Shown here in pieces: positions 1 to 10,811 of a DNA stretch of 64,000 nucleotides. A program made the position numbers and the translations under genes. The notes below the pieces were generated by a model that was not told the DNA's origin, made no database searches, and saw only the letters and a program-made list of their open reading frames with translations. Source of the DNA: Pseudoalteromonas galatheae (lineage in GTDB: Bacteria; Pseudomonadota; Gammaproteobacteria; Enterobacterales; Alteromonadaceae); assembly GCF_005886105.2 (NCBI RefSeq), contig NZ_PNCO02000002.1, positions 558,001 through 622,000 on the forward strand, read 5' to 3'. Every line of letters begins with the position of its first letter. The stretch's first letter is position 1.

Positions 1-2039
<2,039 letters not shown>

Positions 2040-2274
2040 TTAGTTCACAAATTAAAAAGAGAAAATCCAGAAAAACAAATTGGTGTGTTCGGAAAAATAA
2101 ATCGATAAAAAATCTATTTTATCAAAGTGTTATATTTGTTTTTTATCGCGAGAATATTTTTGAAGTAAAACTTGAATTTAGTATTTTGCAACAATCAACT
2201 TAAAACACAAAACTTTTGTAAAAATTCTCGTAATTGTATTGGGTATGGAAAAATATATGGTGGAGTAGTGAGTC

Positions 2275-3048
2275 CTACTCCGCTTTATTCGCTAATATTG
2301 AAAATAGCAATGGTACTTGATGCCCTTTACTCAATAACTGAAAACCGTGTCCGGACACCGCCTCCAAACCTTTAAAGCAGTTATATGGACTGTAAGGGTG
2401 CTCATCAAAGTGAGTGATTGTAAGACCTGCTTGCATTAATGACTGCATCACTTCGGCGATTGAGTGCGGCCAAGTCGCAATGGTTTGTTTGGTATCTTGG
2501 TGGTTCTCGGTATAGGTTGATTCTTCGCTAATATCCGGCTGAGTTTGTGGGAAGTAAGGGTAGCCCAAATGAAGGTCAATACTTGGGTGAAACTCCACGA
2601 GACAAAACTGACCGCCGGGTTTCAATGCGCGGGCAATAGTAGCAGCCCATTGAGATAAATCTTGCAACCAGCAGATGGTGCCATAGGATGCAAAGACAAT
2701 GTCGAATTGTGTGCTATTCTCAAGCCCAAATTGCGTGATGTCCTGACAGATAAAGCAGGCGTCAAGCCCAGTTTGTTGGGCCAATGTATTTGCTCGGGTA
2801 ATGGCTTCTGTCGAAAAATCAACGCCAGTCACCTTAGCCCCCAGTCTTGCGAATGACAGGCTATCTAAGCCGAAGTGACATTGTAGGTGAAGCAGACTCT
2901 TGCCTGATACATCACCCAGTAGCTCACATTCAATGGGATTGAGTGAAGAGGTACCTTGTAAAAAGCGATCGACGTCATAAAACTCAGAGTCAAAATGTGC
3001 CTTGGCTCGTTCTTCCCATGCTGCACGATTGAGAGAGACATAATCCAT
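2275..3048 (-). CDS. Class I SAM-dependent methyltransferase
   Basis: Probable SAM-dependent methyltransferase of unknown substrate, 257 residues. The start at 3048 (MDYVSLNRAAWEERAKAHF) has AGGGAA just upstream; a further-upstream ATG would add 20 unlikely residues. The Rossmann-type motif I is seen as LLHLQCHFGLDSLSFARLGA, followed by an acidic strand end (VTGVDFS) and a motif-IV region (DIVFASYGTICWLQD). The C-terminal half (PGGQFCLVEFHP) is typical of the Methyltransf_11/25 group. The gene lies 88 bp downstream of the S9 peptidase gene on the same strand and could be cotranscribed with it, but nothing ties the two functions together. Confidence 0.85.
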   Translation of the reverse strand: MDYVSLNRAAWEERAKAHFDSEFYDVDRFLQGTSSLNPIECELLGDVSGKSLLHLQCHFGLDSLSFARLGAKVTGVDFSTEAITRANTLAQQTGLDACFICQDITQFGLENSTQFDIVFASYGTICWLQDLSQWAATIARALKPGGQFCLVEFHPSIDLHLGYPYFPQTQPDISEESTYTENHQDTKQTIATWPHSIAEVMQSLMQAGLTITHFDEHPYSPYNCFKGLEAVSGHGFQLLSKGHQVPLLFSILANKAE

Positions 3049-3136
3049 ATTGCATTCCCTATTTTTGTGGATTTGCTTTAATAATAACGAGTAAATAAAC
3101 CGAGGCAAGACTGCCCCGGCTTGGTTGGGATCCCGT

Positions 3137-5155
3137 TTATTTCTTCGGGTCGTGTTTGTCGAACCACCACTGAATATAAGCCACTTTGTTTAGTAGGTTG
3201 GATGGTCTTTTGGTGATTCCGTGTGAGGCATCTGGAATTCTGACCATAGCTGTTTCTACACCCTGTAGCTTAAGCGCTTGATAATACTGCTCAGTTTCTG
3301 AGATTGGCGTACGATAATCCGCTTCACCTGTCAGTAGCATGGTTGGGGTTTTTACATTACCGACATAGCTGATAGGAGAGCGTTTCATATAATGTTCCAT
3401 ATGCTCCCATGGTTTTCCTGGGAACCAGTAGTCCGCAAAAAATGGATAGAAATCTGCAGTTAACACAAAGCTATACCAGTTTATCACCGGCTTTGCTACG
3501 ACTGCTGCTGCGAATCTATCCGTGTGACCGACCGTCCACGCGGTGAGTACGCCGCCACCTGAACCGCCAGTAACAAACAAGCGGTCTTTGTCTATATAGC
3601 CCTCGCCGATCAGATGATCCACACCTGTCATTAGGTCGTCAAAATCATGGCTTGGGTAGTTGTGGTGGATTGTTTGAGCAAACTCTTTGCCGTAGGAGTC
3701 GCTACCTCGTGGATTCATGTAAAGCACTACGCTGCCTTGGGCGGCAAAAAGTTGTACCTCGGCGCTAAAATGTGGGCCGTAGTTTGCGACTGGGCCACCG
3801 TGGATCTCAAGTACCAGCGGGTACTTTTTAGATTTATCGAACCCGGGAGGGTAGGCGACCCAAGCTTGAATTGGCAGTTGATCGTGCTTCGACTTTAGCC
3901 AAACTTCTTCAACTTTTGCCAGTGTTTTATCGCCAAGGGCATCTTCGTTAAGCTTTGTAATTGGTCTTGGCTCGCCGCGTTTTACAATTGCGACATCGGC
4001 AGGGCGCTGGGTATCTGCGAGTGTAAAAGCCACTAATCCGCGGTCACTGATGGCATAGTCACCACCTGAATAGGGGCGACCAAAACTCACACTACCAATG
4101 GCATCCGTTATCTGCTCAAAACGCCCTTTTAACGGCTGATAGCCAAGTGTGGTTTTCCCTTCACTGTCGTAACTTACATAGACGCCACGGCTGTTGGCGG
4201 CCCAAGTGACAGAGGCAAGGCTTCTATCTAAATCGGCTGCATAGGTTTTGGTTTCGCCTGATTTGAGATCTTTGATATAGAGTAGGCTATTCTCGTAATT
4301 GGTTTTTTTATCATCATAACCAAGGTAAGCCAGATAGCGGCCATTAGGTGACACCTCTGGGTGAGTATCTGGGCCTACTCGGTCAGTTACCGCTGTGATT
4401 TCAAGCGAGTTTAGGTCTAGCTTATAGACTTCGCTGTTGGTTGGGTTTAATTGGTTATCCTTGTGGCGATTAGCCGAAAAATACAGTGCCTTTGCGTCAT
4501 CAGCAAAACTCAGTTCACCGCCATGATCAAAGTTGCCTGAGGTTAACTGTTTTGCATTGCCACCGTTGGCATCAATTTTGAAAATATGATTAAAGCCCGG
4601 TTCGGTGTAACCAGCACCGTCGGCGCGATAATATACCTCATCGATAAATACGGGTGGTTTTGCCCATTCAGCTCCTTTGGGCTTCCCTGCAACAGATACC
4701 GGTGGAGCTTTTTGGCTGGGAACAAACTGGCTAAAGTATAGGCTTTTACCATCTGGAGACCAATGTAGTCCCGATGGTCCGTGAGCTAAATTACTGATTT
4801 TGGCAATGGCTCCAGTTGCCAACCATTTCACATAAATTTGGCTGCTACCGTCGCGAGTAGAAATAAAAGCGATGCGATCATTACTAGGCGACAGCACAGG
4901 AGAATAATCCATGTGTAATCCAGAGGTAACTGGCTGCATTGCATTGGTAGCAAGGTCTACAGACCAGATATTACCGACTTTTCTATCACTTTTGATATCC
5001 ATGCGATTTCGCACGAAGAAGACTTTGTCACCGTCATTGGTGATGTCAATTTGATTAGCATATTCAAGATTAAATATATCGGTTGGCTCAAGAGGTGCGG
5101 CTTGCACAGCGCAAGCTGAGCTTGCAATCGCGACGCCTGCTAGAAAGTATTTCAT
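3137..5155 (-). CDS. S9 family prolyl oligopeptidase/acylaminoacyl-peptidase, secreted
   Basis: Serine peptidase of family S9 that cleaves short peptides, exported by an N-terminal signal peptide (MKYFLAGVAIASSACAVQAA). Residues about 25-400 form a TolB/WD40-like beta-propeller, with repeated blocks such as YSPVLSPSNDRIAFIS and LHWSPDGKSLYFS. Residues about 420-670 form the alpha/beta-hydrolase domain. The catalytic triad is visible: Ser532 in GGSGGG, Asp613 in TGEADYRTP and His645 in DASHGI. The oxyanion loop LEIHGGP is present. The length of 672 residues is normal for the dipeptidyl-peptidase/acylaminoacyl-peptidase subgroup. The exact bond specificity cannot be read from the sequence. Confidence 0.94.
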   Translation of the reverse strand: MKYFLAGVAIASSACAVQAAPLEPTDIFNLEYANQIDITNDGDKVFFVRNRMDIKSDRKVGNIWSVDLATNAMQPVTSGLHMDYSPVLSPSNDRIAFISTRDGSSQIYVKWLATGAIAKISNLAHGPSGLHWSPDGKSLYFSQFVPSQKAPPVSVAGKPKGAEWAKPPVFIDEVYYRADGAGYTEPGFNHIFKIDANGGNAKQLTSGNFDHGGELSFADDAKALYFSANRHKDNQLNPTNSEVYKLDLNSLEITAVTDRVGPDTHPEVSPNGRYLAYLGYDDKKTNYENSLLYIKDLKSGETKTYAADLDRSLASVTWAANSRGVYVSYDSEGKTTLGYQPLKGRFEQITDAIGSVSFGRPYSGGDYAISDRGLVAFTLADTQRPADVAIVKRGEPRPITKLNEDALGDKTLAKVEEVWLKSKHDQLPIQAWVAYPPGFDKSKKYPLVLEIHGGPVANYGPHFSAEVQLFAAQGSVVLYMNPRGSDSYGKEFAQTIHHNYPSHDFDDLMTGVDHLIGEGYIDKDRLFVTGGSGGGVLTAWTVGHTDRFAAAVVAKPVINWYSFVLTADFYPFFADYWFPGKPWEHMEHYMKRSPISYVGNVKTPTMLLTGEADYRTPISETEQYYQALKLQGVETAMVRIPDASHGITKRPSNLLNKVAYIQWWFDKHDPKK

Positions 5156-5325
5156 GACTCATCCTGTTTCTAATTATCATTTCCACTATGCGCCATATTG
5201 CAGCTTAATCAACTCTTTGCGGTGAACAAATTAAAAATCCATAAAAAAGTGCTTTACCTCAACTTAACTTGCGGTTTTATCGTTGCCTCCAGTTAGCGGA
5301 ATTTACAAAGAAGAGGATGATATGT

Positions 5326-5739
5326 ATGTACTTAGAACACGTAAATTTGGTAGTTAGCGACCTAGAAGAGATGCTCCACTTTTATCGCGCCGCATTTCCT
5401 CATTGGAAAGTTAGAAGCAAAGGGCAAGGAGAGTGGTACGGCAAAGCACGAACATGGCTGCATTTTGGAGATGACTATCATTATATTGCGCTTAGCGACC
5501 ACGGTGAGGGCCAAAACAGAGCACTCGAGGGTCACCAAGTCGGCTTGGCACATTTCGCCTATGTGGTTCAAAGTGTCGAGCGTGTTGTTAATCGGCTAAC
5601 CGAAGCGGGTTACACAGTCGATAAAGTCGGAGCGCAGCATCCATACCGAAAAAACGTTTACTTTATTGATCCTGCGGGATATGAAATTGAGTTTGTGGAA
5701 TATATGAGTGATCTGTCTTCTGAGCGCAATAGTGATTAA
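5326..5739 (+). CDS. VOC family (glyoxalase/bleomycin-resistance fold) protein
   Basis: Small metalloenzyme-fold protein of 137 residues. The start at 5326 (MYLEHVNLVVSDLEEML) is preferred to in-frame ATGs at 5317 and upstream because AGAGG sits nine bases before it. The paired beta-alpha-beta-beta-beta layout of the vicinal oxygen chelate fold is seen: LEHVNLVV with His as first metal ligand, VGLAHFAYVV with the second-half His, and a terminal Glu in AGYEIEFVEY. The substrate is unknown; family members include glyoxalases, dioxygenases and thiol transferases. It is a single-gene unit, convergent with the 6-kb operon, with a MITE between them. Confidence 0.88.
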   Translation: MYLEHVNLVVSDLEEMLHFYRAAFPHWKVRSKGQGEWYGKARTWLHFGDDYHYIALSDHGEGQNRALEGHQVGLAHFAYVVQSVERVVNRLTEAGYTVDKVGAQHPYRKNVYFIDPAGYEIEFVEYMSDLSSERNSD

Positions 5740-5863
5740 CTTGCTAAGAAGCGTGAGTATTGCCCATGTTATAGTTATAGCGAGTGGTTAGAATGAGGGA
5801 GATCTAGCGTTTTTAAAAACAAATGATCCGCCCTCATTTGGTGAGCATAGCTCTGTGATTACT

Positions 5864-6060
5864 TAACCTGAGGTTTGGATAAGGAATGAGCTAACTCATT
5901 GTTTTTTAATCACCTTAAACTATCTTCTTATCTAGCCAGAGAGTTTTAGGGATAACTAGGCAAATTTACGCACCAATAGCTGGCTATTGGAAGTGAATTC
6001 AACGCAGTTAGCGCTAAAACTGGCTGCTAGAAAGTCATTAATTATCCGAAGCTCAGGTTA
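5864..6060. mobile_element. MITE-like element, family A copy 1
   Basis: A 197-bp non-coding element bounded by imperfect terminal inverted repeats: left TAACCTGAGGTTTGGATAA, and the right end read in reverse TAACCTGAGCTTCGGATAA. An inverted second copy lies at 10809-11051. Shared internal blocks include ACCAATAGCTGGCTATTGG, AGTGAATTCAA and GGCTGCTAGAAAG. It encodes nothing. Its right terminus supplies the stop codon of the acetyltransferase gene ending at 6058. The absence of internal ORFs and the paired TIRs fit a miniature inverted-repeat element mobilised in trans; no cognate transposase was identified here. Confidence 0.85.
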
Positions 6061-6588
6061 CTTTAGCAACCCAAACTTCTCGTCATTTACCCACTCGCCG
6101 TTAATTTGGAAGTTATGTTTTAGCGTGCCTTCGAGCTCAAATCCTAGTTTCTTGAGTAAATGGTGAGAGGCATGATTTCCTTGGGTAACGGTGGCGATGA
6201 GCTTGTGGTAATTACATTCGCGCAAGGCAAAATCAATGACGGCTCTAGAAGCTTCAAAGGCGTAACCCTTTCCTTGAAATTCGGGGGAAAGCATAAAACC
6301 TAACTCGGCCTGTTGAAACGGTGTCCACATACTTAAAAATCCGTGTAGCCCGATTGGGGTCGCTGTGGCCGTTTCTTCAATTACTAAGGTGAGCCAAGTG
6401 TTATCTTCTTTGTGCCACTGCCCAAGTCCAGCGCTTAAACCACGGTTAAACTTTTCACGCAGCGTAGCTTCATTGGTAATCTCACCGACAAAACGCATGA
6501 CATCTGGATGTTGATGAAGTTCTACCCAAAGCGGCCAATCTGTATTAAGTATAGGTCTTAAGGTAAGTCTTTCTGTTGTGAGCTGCAT
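6058..6588 (-). CDS. GNAT family N-acetyltransferase (RimJ/RimL-like)
   Basis: Acetyl-CoA-dependent N-acetyltransferase, 176 residues, of the RimJ/RimL/Acetyltransf_3 type. The N-terminal TERLTLRPI and the acetyl-CoA-binding loop motif (AELGFMLSPEFQGKGYAFEA, Q/R-x-x-G-x-G/A) are seen, followed by the C-terminal HHLLKKLGFELEGTLKH block. The substrate is unknown. It is the last gene of the minus-strand run 10034-6058, 47 bp after pxpA, so it may be cotranscribed with the amino-sugar and oxoproline genes. Its TAA stop lies inside the terminal repeat of MITE A1, so the extreme C-terminus may have been set by that insertion. Confidence 0.9.
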   Translation of the reverse strand: MQLTTERLTLRPILNTDWPLWVELHQHPDVMRFVGEITNEATLREKFNRGLSAGLGQWHKEDNTWLTLVIEETATATPIGLHGFLSMWTPFQQAELGFMLSPEFQGKGYAFEASRAVIDFALRECNYHKLIATVTQGNHASHHLLKKLGFELEGTLKHNFQINGEWVNDEKFGLLK

Positions 6589-6635
6589 GTAAAGTCCTTT
6601 CGCTTATTAAGCATGTACGGCCAGACTATCACAAA

Positions 6636-7364
6636 TTATTGATTTATCACGTTTCTTATTTCTTCAATTAAGGCAATGCTCGCCTCATTGTCACCATGAA
6701 CGCATAAGGTGTCGGCGCGTAAGGAAAGTGACTTCCCACTTGCAGTTGTAACACTACCTTGCTGGTGTAATTGCTTAACTTGTGCAAGTAGCGCTGACTT
6801 ATCATGCACTGCGCCCGGTTCAGAGCGGGGAGTAAGTAAGCCTTCATCGGTGTAGAGTCTATCGGCAAAGGCTTCAAAAATCAGTGATACATTATGGTGG
6901 TCGGCGAGTTGTTGGTGGTTTGCTTGTTGCGCAGTTGCTAGTACCATCAACTTAAGCTCACTTGGGTAGCGTGAGATGGCCTTGATAACACAGCTTAATA
7001 ACGTTTGTGACTTCATCATATCGTTATAAAGTGCACCGTGTGGTTTCACATAGCTTAGCGTCAAGCCTTGCACCTTTGCCATCCCTTCAATTGCGGCAAT
7101 TTGGTAATGTAAAGCGTTGGTGATTTCTTGCTCAGAAAGCTGCATTGAGCGGCGGCCAAACCCTTGGCGGTCTGGATAACTTGGATGTGCGCCAAGCGTT
7201 ACTCGATGCGTGTTGAGCAGCTGTAGTGTTTGCGCGAGTACATCAGGATCTCCTGCGTGAAAACCGCAAGCGACATTAGCCATGTCGATATGTGGCATTA
7301 CATGTTCGTCTAACCCCATTTTCCAGGCGCCAAAGCTCTCACCCAAGTCGCAATTTAATAACAT
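6636..7364 (-). CDS. pxpA: 5-oxoprolinase subunit A (LamB/YcsF family)
   Basis: Subunit A of the prokaryotic ATP-dependent 5-oxoprolinase, which with PxpB and PxpC opens 5-oxo-L-proline to L-glutamate. 242 residues, close to the usual 245-250. Family signatures are LNCDLGESFGAWKMG, IDMANVACGFHAGDP, LGAHPSYPDRQGFGRR, YVKPHGALYND and LCVHGDNEAS. It follows the YcsI-like gene by nine bases in the same operon. The genes for PxpB and PxpC, normally adjacent, are not next to it; they must lie elsewhere or the subunit acts differently here. The context with a D-glutamate cyclase-like protein and a muropeptide-type glycosidase suggests glutamate recovery from cell-wall fragments. Confidence 0.95.
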   Translation of the reverse strand: MLLNCDLGESFGAWKMGLDEHVMPHIDMANVACGFHAGDPDVLAQTLQLLNTHRVTLGAHPSYPDRQGFGRRSMQLSEQEITNALHYQIAAIEGMAKVQGLTLSYVKPHGALYNDMMKSQTLLSCVIKAISRYPSELKLMVLATAQQANHQQLADHHNVSLIFEAFADRLYTDEGLLTPRSEPGAVHDKSALLAQVKQLHQQGSVTTASGKSLSLRADTLCVHGDNEASIALIEEIRNVINQ

Positions 7365-7373
7365 GCTTATTTC

Positions 7374-8174
7374 CTACTTCGTTACTGCAAGCTCTAAATC
7401 TTGTTTATCTGTCACCAATAAATGGTGTGGACTATTCATAATACAGAACTCAGGTGCCGCTTTTGCTATGGCTAACTGAGCTGTCAGGCTGGAGCCCCAA
7501 AAAACCGGAAGCTGTCCCTCTTTACAAGTCAATGGCTCGCCAAAATTAGGTTTGCTAAGATCTTTGATCCCAACCTCACTAGGCTCACCAAAATGAAGTG
7601 GCAACGCATAGGGAAGTCGGCTTAGTGTTGCCGCTTGAATGGCACTAATAAGATTTTGCTTTGTTAATGGGCGCATCGCCAGTATTTGATTTGCCTCGTA
7701 TTTATCTACTGAGTTGCAAGGCAAGTTGCTGATGTAGAGTGGTAAAGGTGTGGTTGGGTTCGCCGATGGTGGATTTATTCCATACTGCGCGAGCAAGTTA
7801 TCAAAAGAAAGATAACTGGCAAAAGCAAAGGTAACTAAATCGTCGCGCCAGTGCTCTTCTATGTTATGGCATTCTTGGGCGAGCTGGCCATGTTTTAAAA
7901 TCTGATACTTGGGGAGGTGGTAGCGTATGTCTATATCTTTCCCCAAAGTGTCAAAGTTGAAATTACCCGGCTCGCTGGGCGGAATAATCAGCTTGCAAAC
8001 GGATTGATTACTCTCACAAAAACGGAAGAATGAATATGCTTCGCTTTGTGGCAAAATAATCACATTACATTGTGTGAACCCAGGCACGAACCCTTTAGTA
8101 GGGCCCGTATAATCACCATCCTTGATCATTTTTCTTATTGCATGTGGTGCACTTAAAGAAGCACTGGGATCCAT
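7374..8174 (-). CDS. YcsI/UPF0317 (DUF1445) putative hydro-lyase, D-glutamate cyclase-like
   Basis: Member of the DUF1445/UPF0317 family, 266 residues. The family is annotated as putative hydro-lyases and is related to part of mitochondrial D-glutamate cyclase, which makes 5-oxo-D-proline. The start at 8174 (MDPSASLSAPHAIRKMI) has GGAGG five bases upstream; a TTG twelve bases earlier overlaps that ribosome site and is rejected. Conserved blocks are TKGFVPGFTQCNVIILP, TFAFASYLSFDNLL, MRPL and VFWGSSLTAQLAI. It sits 12 bp after the GH3 gene and 9 bp before pxpA, indicating one transcript. The cyclase role is an inference from family and context; no catalytic residue was verified. Confidence 0.88.
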   Translation of the reverse strand: MDPSASLSAPHAIRKMIKDGDYTGPTKGFVPGFTQCNVIILPQSEAYSFFRFCESNQSVCKLIIPPSEPGNFNFDTLGKDIDIRYHLPKYQILKHGQLAQECHNIEEHWRDDLVTFAFASYLSFDNLLAQYGINPPSANPTTPLPLYISNLPCNSVDKYEANQILAMRPLTKQNLISAIQAATLSRLPYALPLHFGEPSEVGIKDLSKPNFGEPLTCKEGQLPVFWGSSLTAQLAIAKAAPEFCIMNSPHHLLVTDKQDLELAVTK

Positions 8175-8186
8175 AGATTCCTCCAA

Positions 8187-10034
8187 TTAGTGGTTTACTG
8201 TAACAGGCAGTGAACCTTCCGCTTTCGCTATTCCTAAAATCACTTTGGCCAGCGCCGTATAGGCAGGCCCAGTTACTTTTTTATCACGATTTACGTCTAC
8301 ATTATAAGCATAACTTGCTAATACTGCGTTACTAAGAGGTCCAAAGGTACTAATTTCGTATGGTGCTCTTAGGCTGATAAATAGCTGCTTTTTACCCAGT
8401 TTTTGACCGTATTGCAGTAATGCTTTCAGCGCCTCTGGTTGCACATTACGCGCCACACCATGCTCTCGTAACTTTTTCACATCGTCCATGCCGCCAATTT
8501 CAACCGCGCTTTGCGGTGGCGATGCATGTGCGGCGATTATCACATCGGCCTGTTTAATTGCATCATGTGCAATGTCTGGGTCGTAGGCTTGTAGGCTTGT
8601 ACAAGAAAGTGTGAGCGAGTTTTTACTGTATGTTTGTAATGCTTGCTCAAGTGCAAAACATTTTTGCCTATCTGGCATGATAAGGTGAACAACTTGTGCG
8701 TTATCTCTGAGCGGCAATACACCATCGTTTTTTACTTCAGTAATAGCCGCTAGTGCAAGTTCTGCTTCTAAGCGACGATGGCTTGGATTACCCAGTGTTG
8801 AATTGGCAATGGCCAAAGAAGCGCTTGATTGTGGCAGCTTTGTCTTGAGCTTGGCGATACGCGCCATAGAACTGTTAAGTTGCTCTTGGTTTAGTTTATT
8901 GGTATCAAGCGCTGCGGTTAGCTCTGCCATATATTGTTCAAAGCGTTTGATGTCTGCACGATTGCGAATAGCAATAGGCATTAGCGCGATATCCACGCCA
9001 GCGTTAAACGTTTCAATGGTTGCATCGACTGGATTAAAAAAGTCGCTGATCCCAGCCATATCTAGCGCATCGGTGACGGTCACGCCTTGGTATCCCAATT
9101 CGTGTCTTAGTAGTTGTGTCATGATCTGATAAGACATAGTCGCGGGCCTTATCATGCTCTCACCTTGAGAGTTAACAACTTTACTGCTGTCGAGCGCCGG
9201 ATATTGAATATGGGCGGTCATTACCATGCCAGGAGGTGATGTTTTGATTATCTCGGCAAAGGGCAATAAATCTTGCTGGTTAATTTTGTCGCGGTCGTGA
9301 TCAACACGAGGTAGTCCCGTGTGGCTATCAACATGTGTATCACCGTGGCCAGGAAAATGCTTTAGCGCAGAAAGTACACCTGCGGCCTCAAATGCTTTTA
9401 CCTGAGCTAGACCTAATTCGGCGACCACTTTCGGATTTTCCGAGAATGAACGCACATTGATCACCGGATTGTTCGGGTTGCTGTTCACATCTACCGTTGG
9501 GGCGAAGTTTACGTTGATCCCTAAGCTATTTAGCTCCTTTCCAATTGCGCTTGCCACTTTGGTTGCGTAAGTATCGCCCTGTTTTGGATAGGTTGCTCCA
9601 ATACTCATATTGCCGGTAAACGACGTTGCTTGTTCACGATTAATTCGGGCAACACGGCCACCTTCTTGGTCGATGGCAATAAATAAAGGAAGTTGACTTT
9701 TACTTTGTTGTGCTGCACTTTGTAACGCATTGGTTAGACTGACTATTTGCGCTGTGTTTTGCACATTTTCGGCAAACAAAATAGCGCCGCCGATGTCGTA
9801 TTTACTGATCAACTCGGACAGTTCAGGCGGTAAAGTTGTCATCGCTGCTCTACAATCTCCACTTGGCTTTTTGCTTTCACCGCAGTAATAGCGAAAATCG
9901 AGCATAAGCTTTTGTCCAAGCATTTGCGAAGTGGTCAGTGGCACTTGTGCTGCTGTTGCGTGAGCTGAAGTGATGAAACTCATGAATGTGATAGTTCCTA
10001 AAGTAGTGAGCAGAGATAATAATCGCACAATCAA
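8187..10034 (-). CDS. Exported glycoside hydrolase family 3 (NagZ-type beta-N-acetylhexosaminidase)
   Basis: GH3 enzyme likely to release N-acetylglucosamine from muropeptides or chitin fragments. About 615 residues. The NagZ motif is present: KHFPGHG at 225-231 followed by the Asp-Ser-His dyad (D236, H238) and LPR. The nucleophile is probably Asp322 in VTDALDMAGI. Residues about 430-600 form a second alpha/beta domain, as in two-domain secreted NagZ of Bacillus. The N-terminus RLLSLLTTLGTITFMSFITSAHA is a signal peptide, so it acts outside the cytoplasm, unlike E. coli NagZ. The start codon is TTG (10034) or GTG (10028), because no ATG precedes the signal peptide; the ATG at MSFITS would cut into it. 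It heads the operon with YcsI-like and PxpA. Confidence 0.92.
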   Translation of the reverse strand: MIVRLLSLLTTLGTITFMSFITSAHATAAQVPLTTSQMLGQKLMLDFRYYCGESKKPSGDCRAAMTTLPPELSELISKYDIGGAILFAENVQNTAQIVSLTNALQSAAQQSKSQLPLFIAIDQEGGRVARINREQATSFTGNMSIGATYPKQGDTYATKVASAIGKELNSLGINVNFAPTVDVNSNPNNPVINVRSFSENPKVVAELGLAQVKAFEAAGVLSALKHFPGHGDTHVDSHTGLPRVDHDRDKINQQDLLPFAEIIKTSPPGMVMTAHIQYPALDSSKVVNSQGESMIRPATMSYQIMTQLLRHELGYQGVTVTDALDMAGISDFFNPVDATIETFNAGVDIALMPIAIRNRADIKRFEQYMAELTAALDTNKLNQEQLNSSMARIAKLKTKLPQSSASLAIANSTLGNPSHRRLEAELALAAITEVKNDGVLPLRDNAQVVHLIMPDRQKCFALEQALQTYSKNSLTLSCTSLQAYDPDIAHDAIKQADVIIAAHASPPQSAVEIGGMDDVKKLREHGVARNVQPEALKALLQYGQKLGKKQLFISLRAPYEISTFGPLSNAVLASYAYNVDVNRDKKVTGPAYTALAKVILGIAKAEGSLPVTVNH

Positions 10035-10079
10035 TAATAAACGCTGAATAAAATTGTCTACACTTTAACATTGATTTAG

Positions 10080-10445
10080 AAGCGACTACAAAGTGCTTTC
10101 TATTAGGGCCTGTTGATCTTTCAAGTTTGTTTTTGCAGCAGTTTGATTGGTATTTATACAAGGGAGAGCCAGCGTAGCATAGTCATTCTATGTAAGTCTG
10201 GCGATAAAGACTTTGTGCTCCTGCAAAGTCACCTTACCCCACATCCTTGTGGGGTAACACAGTAGGAATGCTAATCAAGCGCTGCCCTTTGGGTTCATCT
10301 GAGTGCGCTTTGTTCATTGTTGCTCAACTTTTGCCTAGATTACTAGGCGGCAAGTCGAGCGTCGCGACCAAAACACACTCAGAAGAACAAAAATCAAACA
10401 GCAAAGGTCAACATGCCCTAGGCGATAACAGCATAAATTAAACAC
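10080..10445. other. Gene-free region rich in perfect hairpins
   Basis: No credible gene lies between the GH3 and VOC genes. Several perfect inverted repeats are seen. GACTTTG/CAAAGTC is at 10209-10230. TTACCCCAC/GTGGGGTAA with a 6-nt loop is at 10234-10257. GCCTAG/CTAGGC with a 4-nt loop is near 10338. A wider pair, TCTGAGTG/CACTCAGA, encloses the last one. The series of stems suggests a structured RNA or a dispersed palindromic repeat; no second copy was found in this window. Confidence 0.5.
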
Positions 10446-10466
10446 AGATTTTAAAGGGAATAAAAA

Positions 10467-10811
10467 ATGAACAACCATATAAACTATGTAGAATTAGCAG
10501 CAAAAGACTTAGTAGCAACACAAGCTTTCTTCGAGCGGGTGTTTGATTGGCAATTTGAATCTTACGGGCCTGATTATATTGCGTTTGCAAATTCAGGCCT
10601 GGACGGCGGCTTTTTCCGAGCCGATGTGTCTTCTAAACAAGCGCAAGGTGGAGTTCTCGTGGTGTTGTACAGCGACGAGTTGGAAGCCGTGCAAAGCAAA
10701 GTAGAGCAAGCGGGCGGAGAGATAAGCAAGACTATATTTGAATTTCCTGGCGGTCGTCGCTTTCACTTTATTGAGCCGAGCGGCAATGAGTTTGCGGTAT
10801 GGTCTAAATAA
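10467..10811 (+). CDS. VOC family protein (glyoxalase-like)
   Basis: Single-domain VOC protein of 114 residues, preceded by AAAGGGA nine bases upstream of its ATG. It begins NHINYVELAAKDLVATQAFFERVF and ends FHFIEPSGNEFAVWSK, which is the usual layout of the PhnB/YdeI-like group (second-half motif FPGGRRFHFIEPSGNEFAVW). The first-position metal ligand is Asn/Tyr-rich rather than a clear His, so metal binding is uncertain. Function is unknown. Its TAA stop (10809-10811) is also the first three bases of MITE A2. Confidence 0.88.
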   Translation: MNNHINYVELAAKDLVATQAFFERVFDWQFESYGPDYIAFANSGLDGGFFRADVSSKQAQGGVLVVLYSDELEAVQSKVEQAGGEISKTIFEFPGGRRFHFIEPSGNEFAVWSK

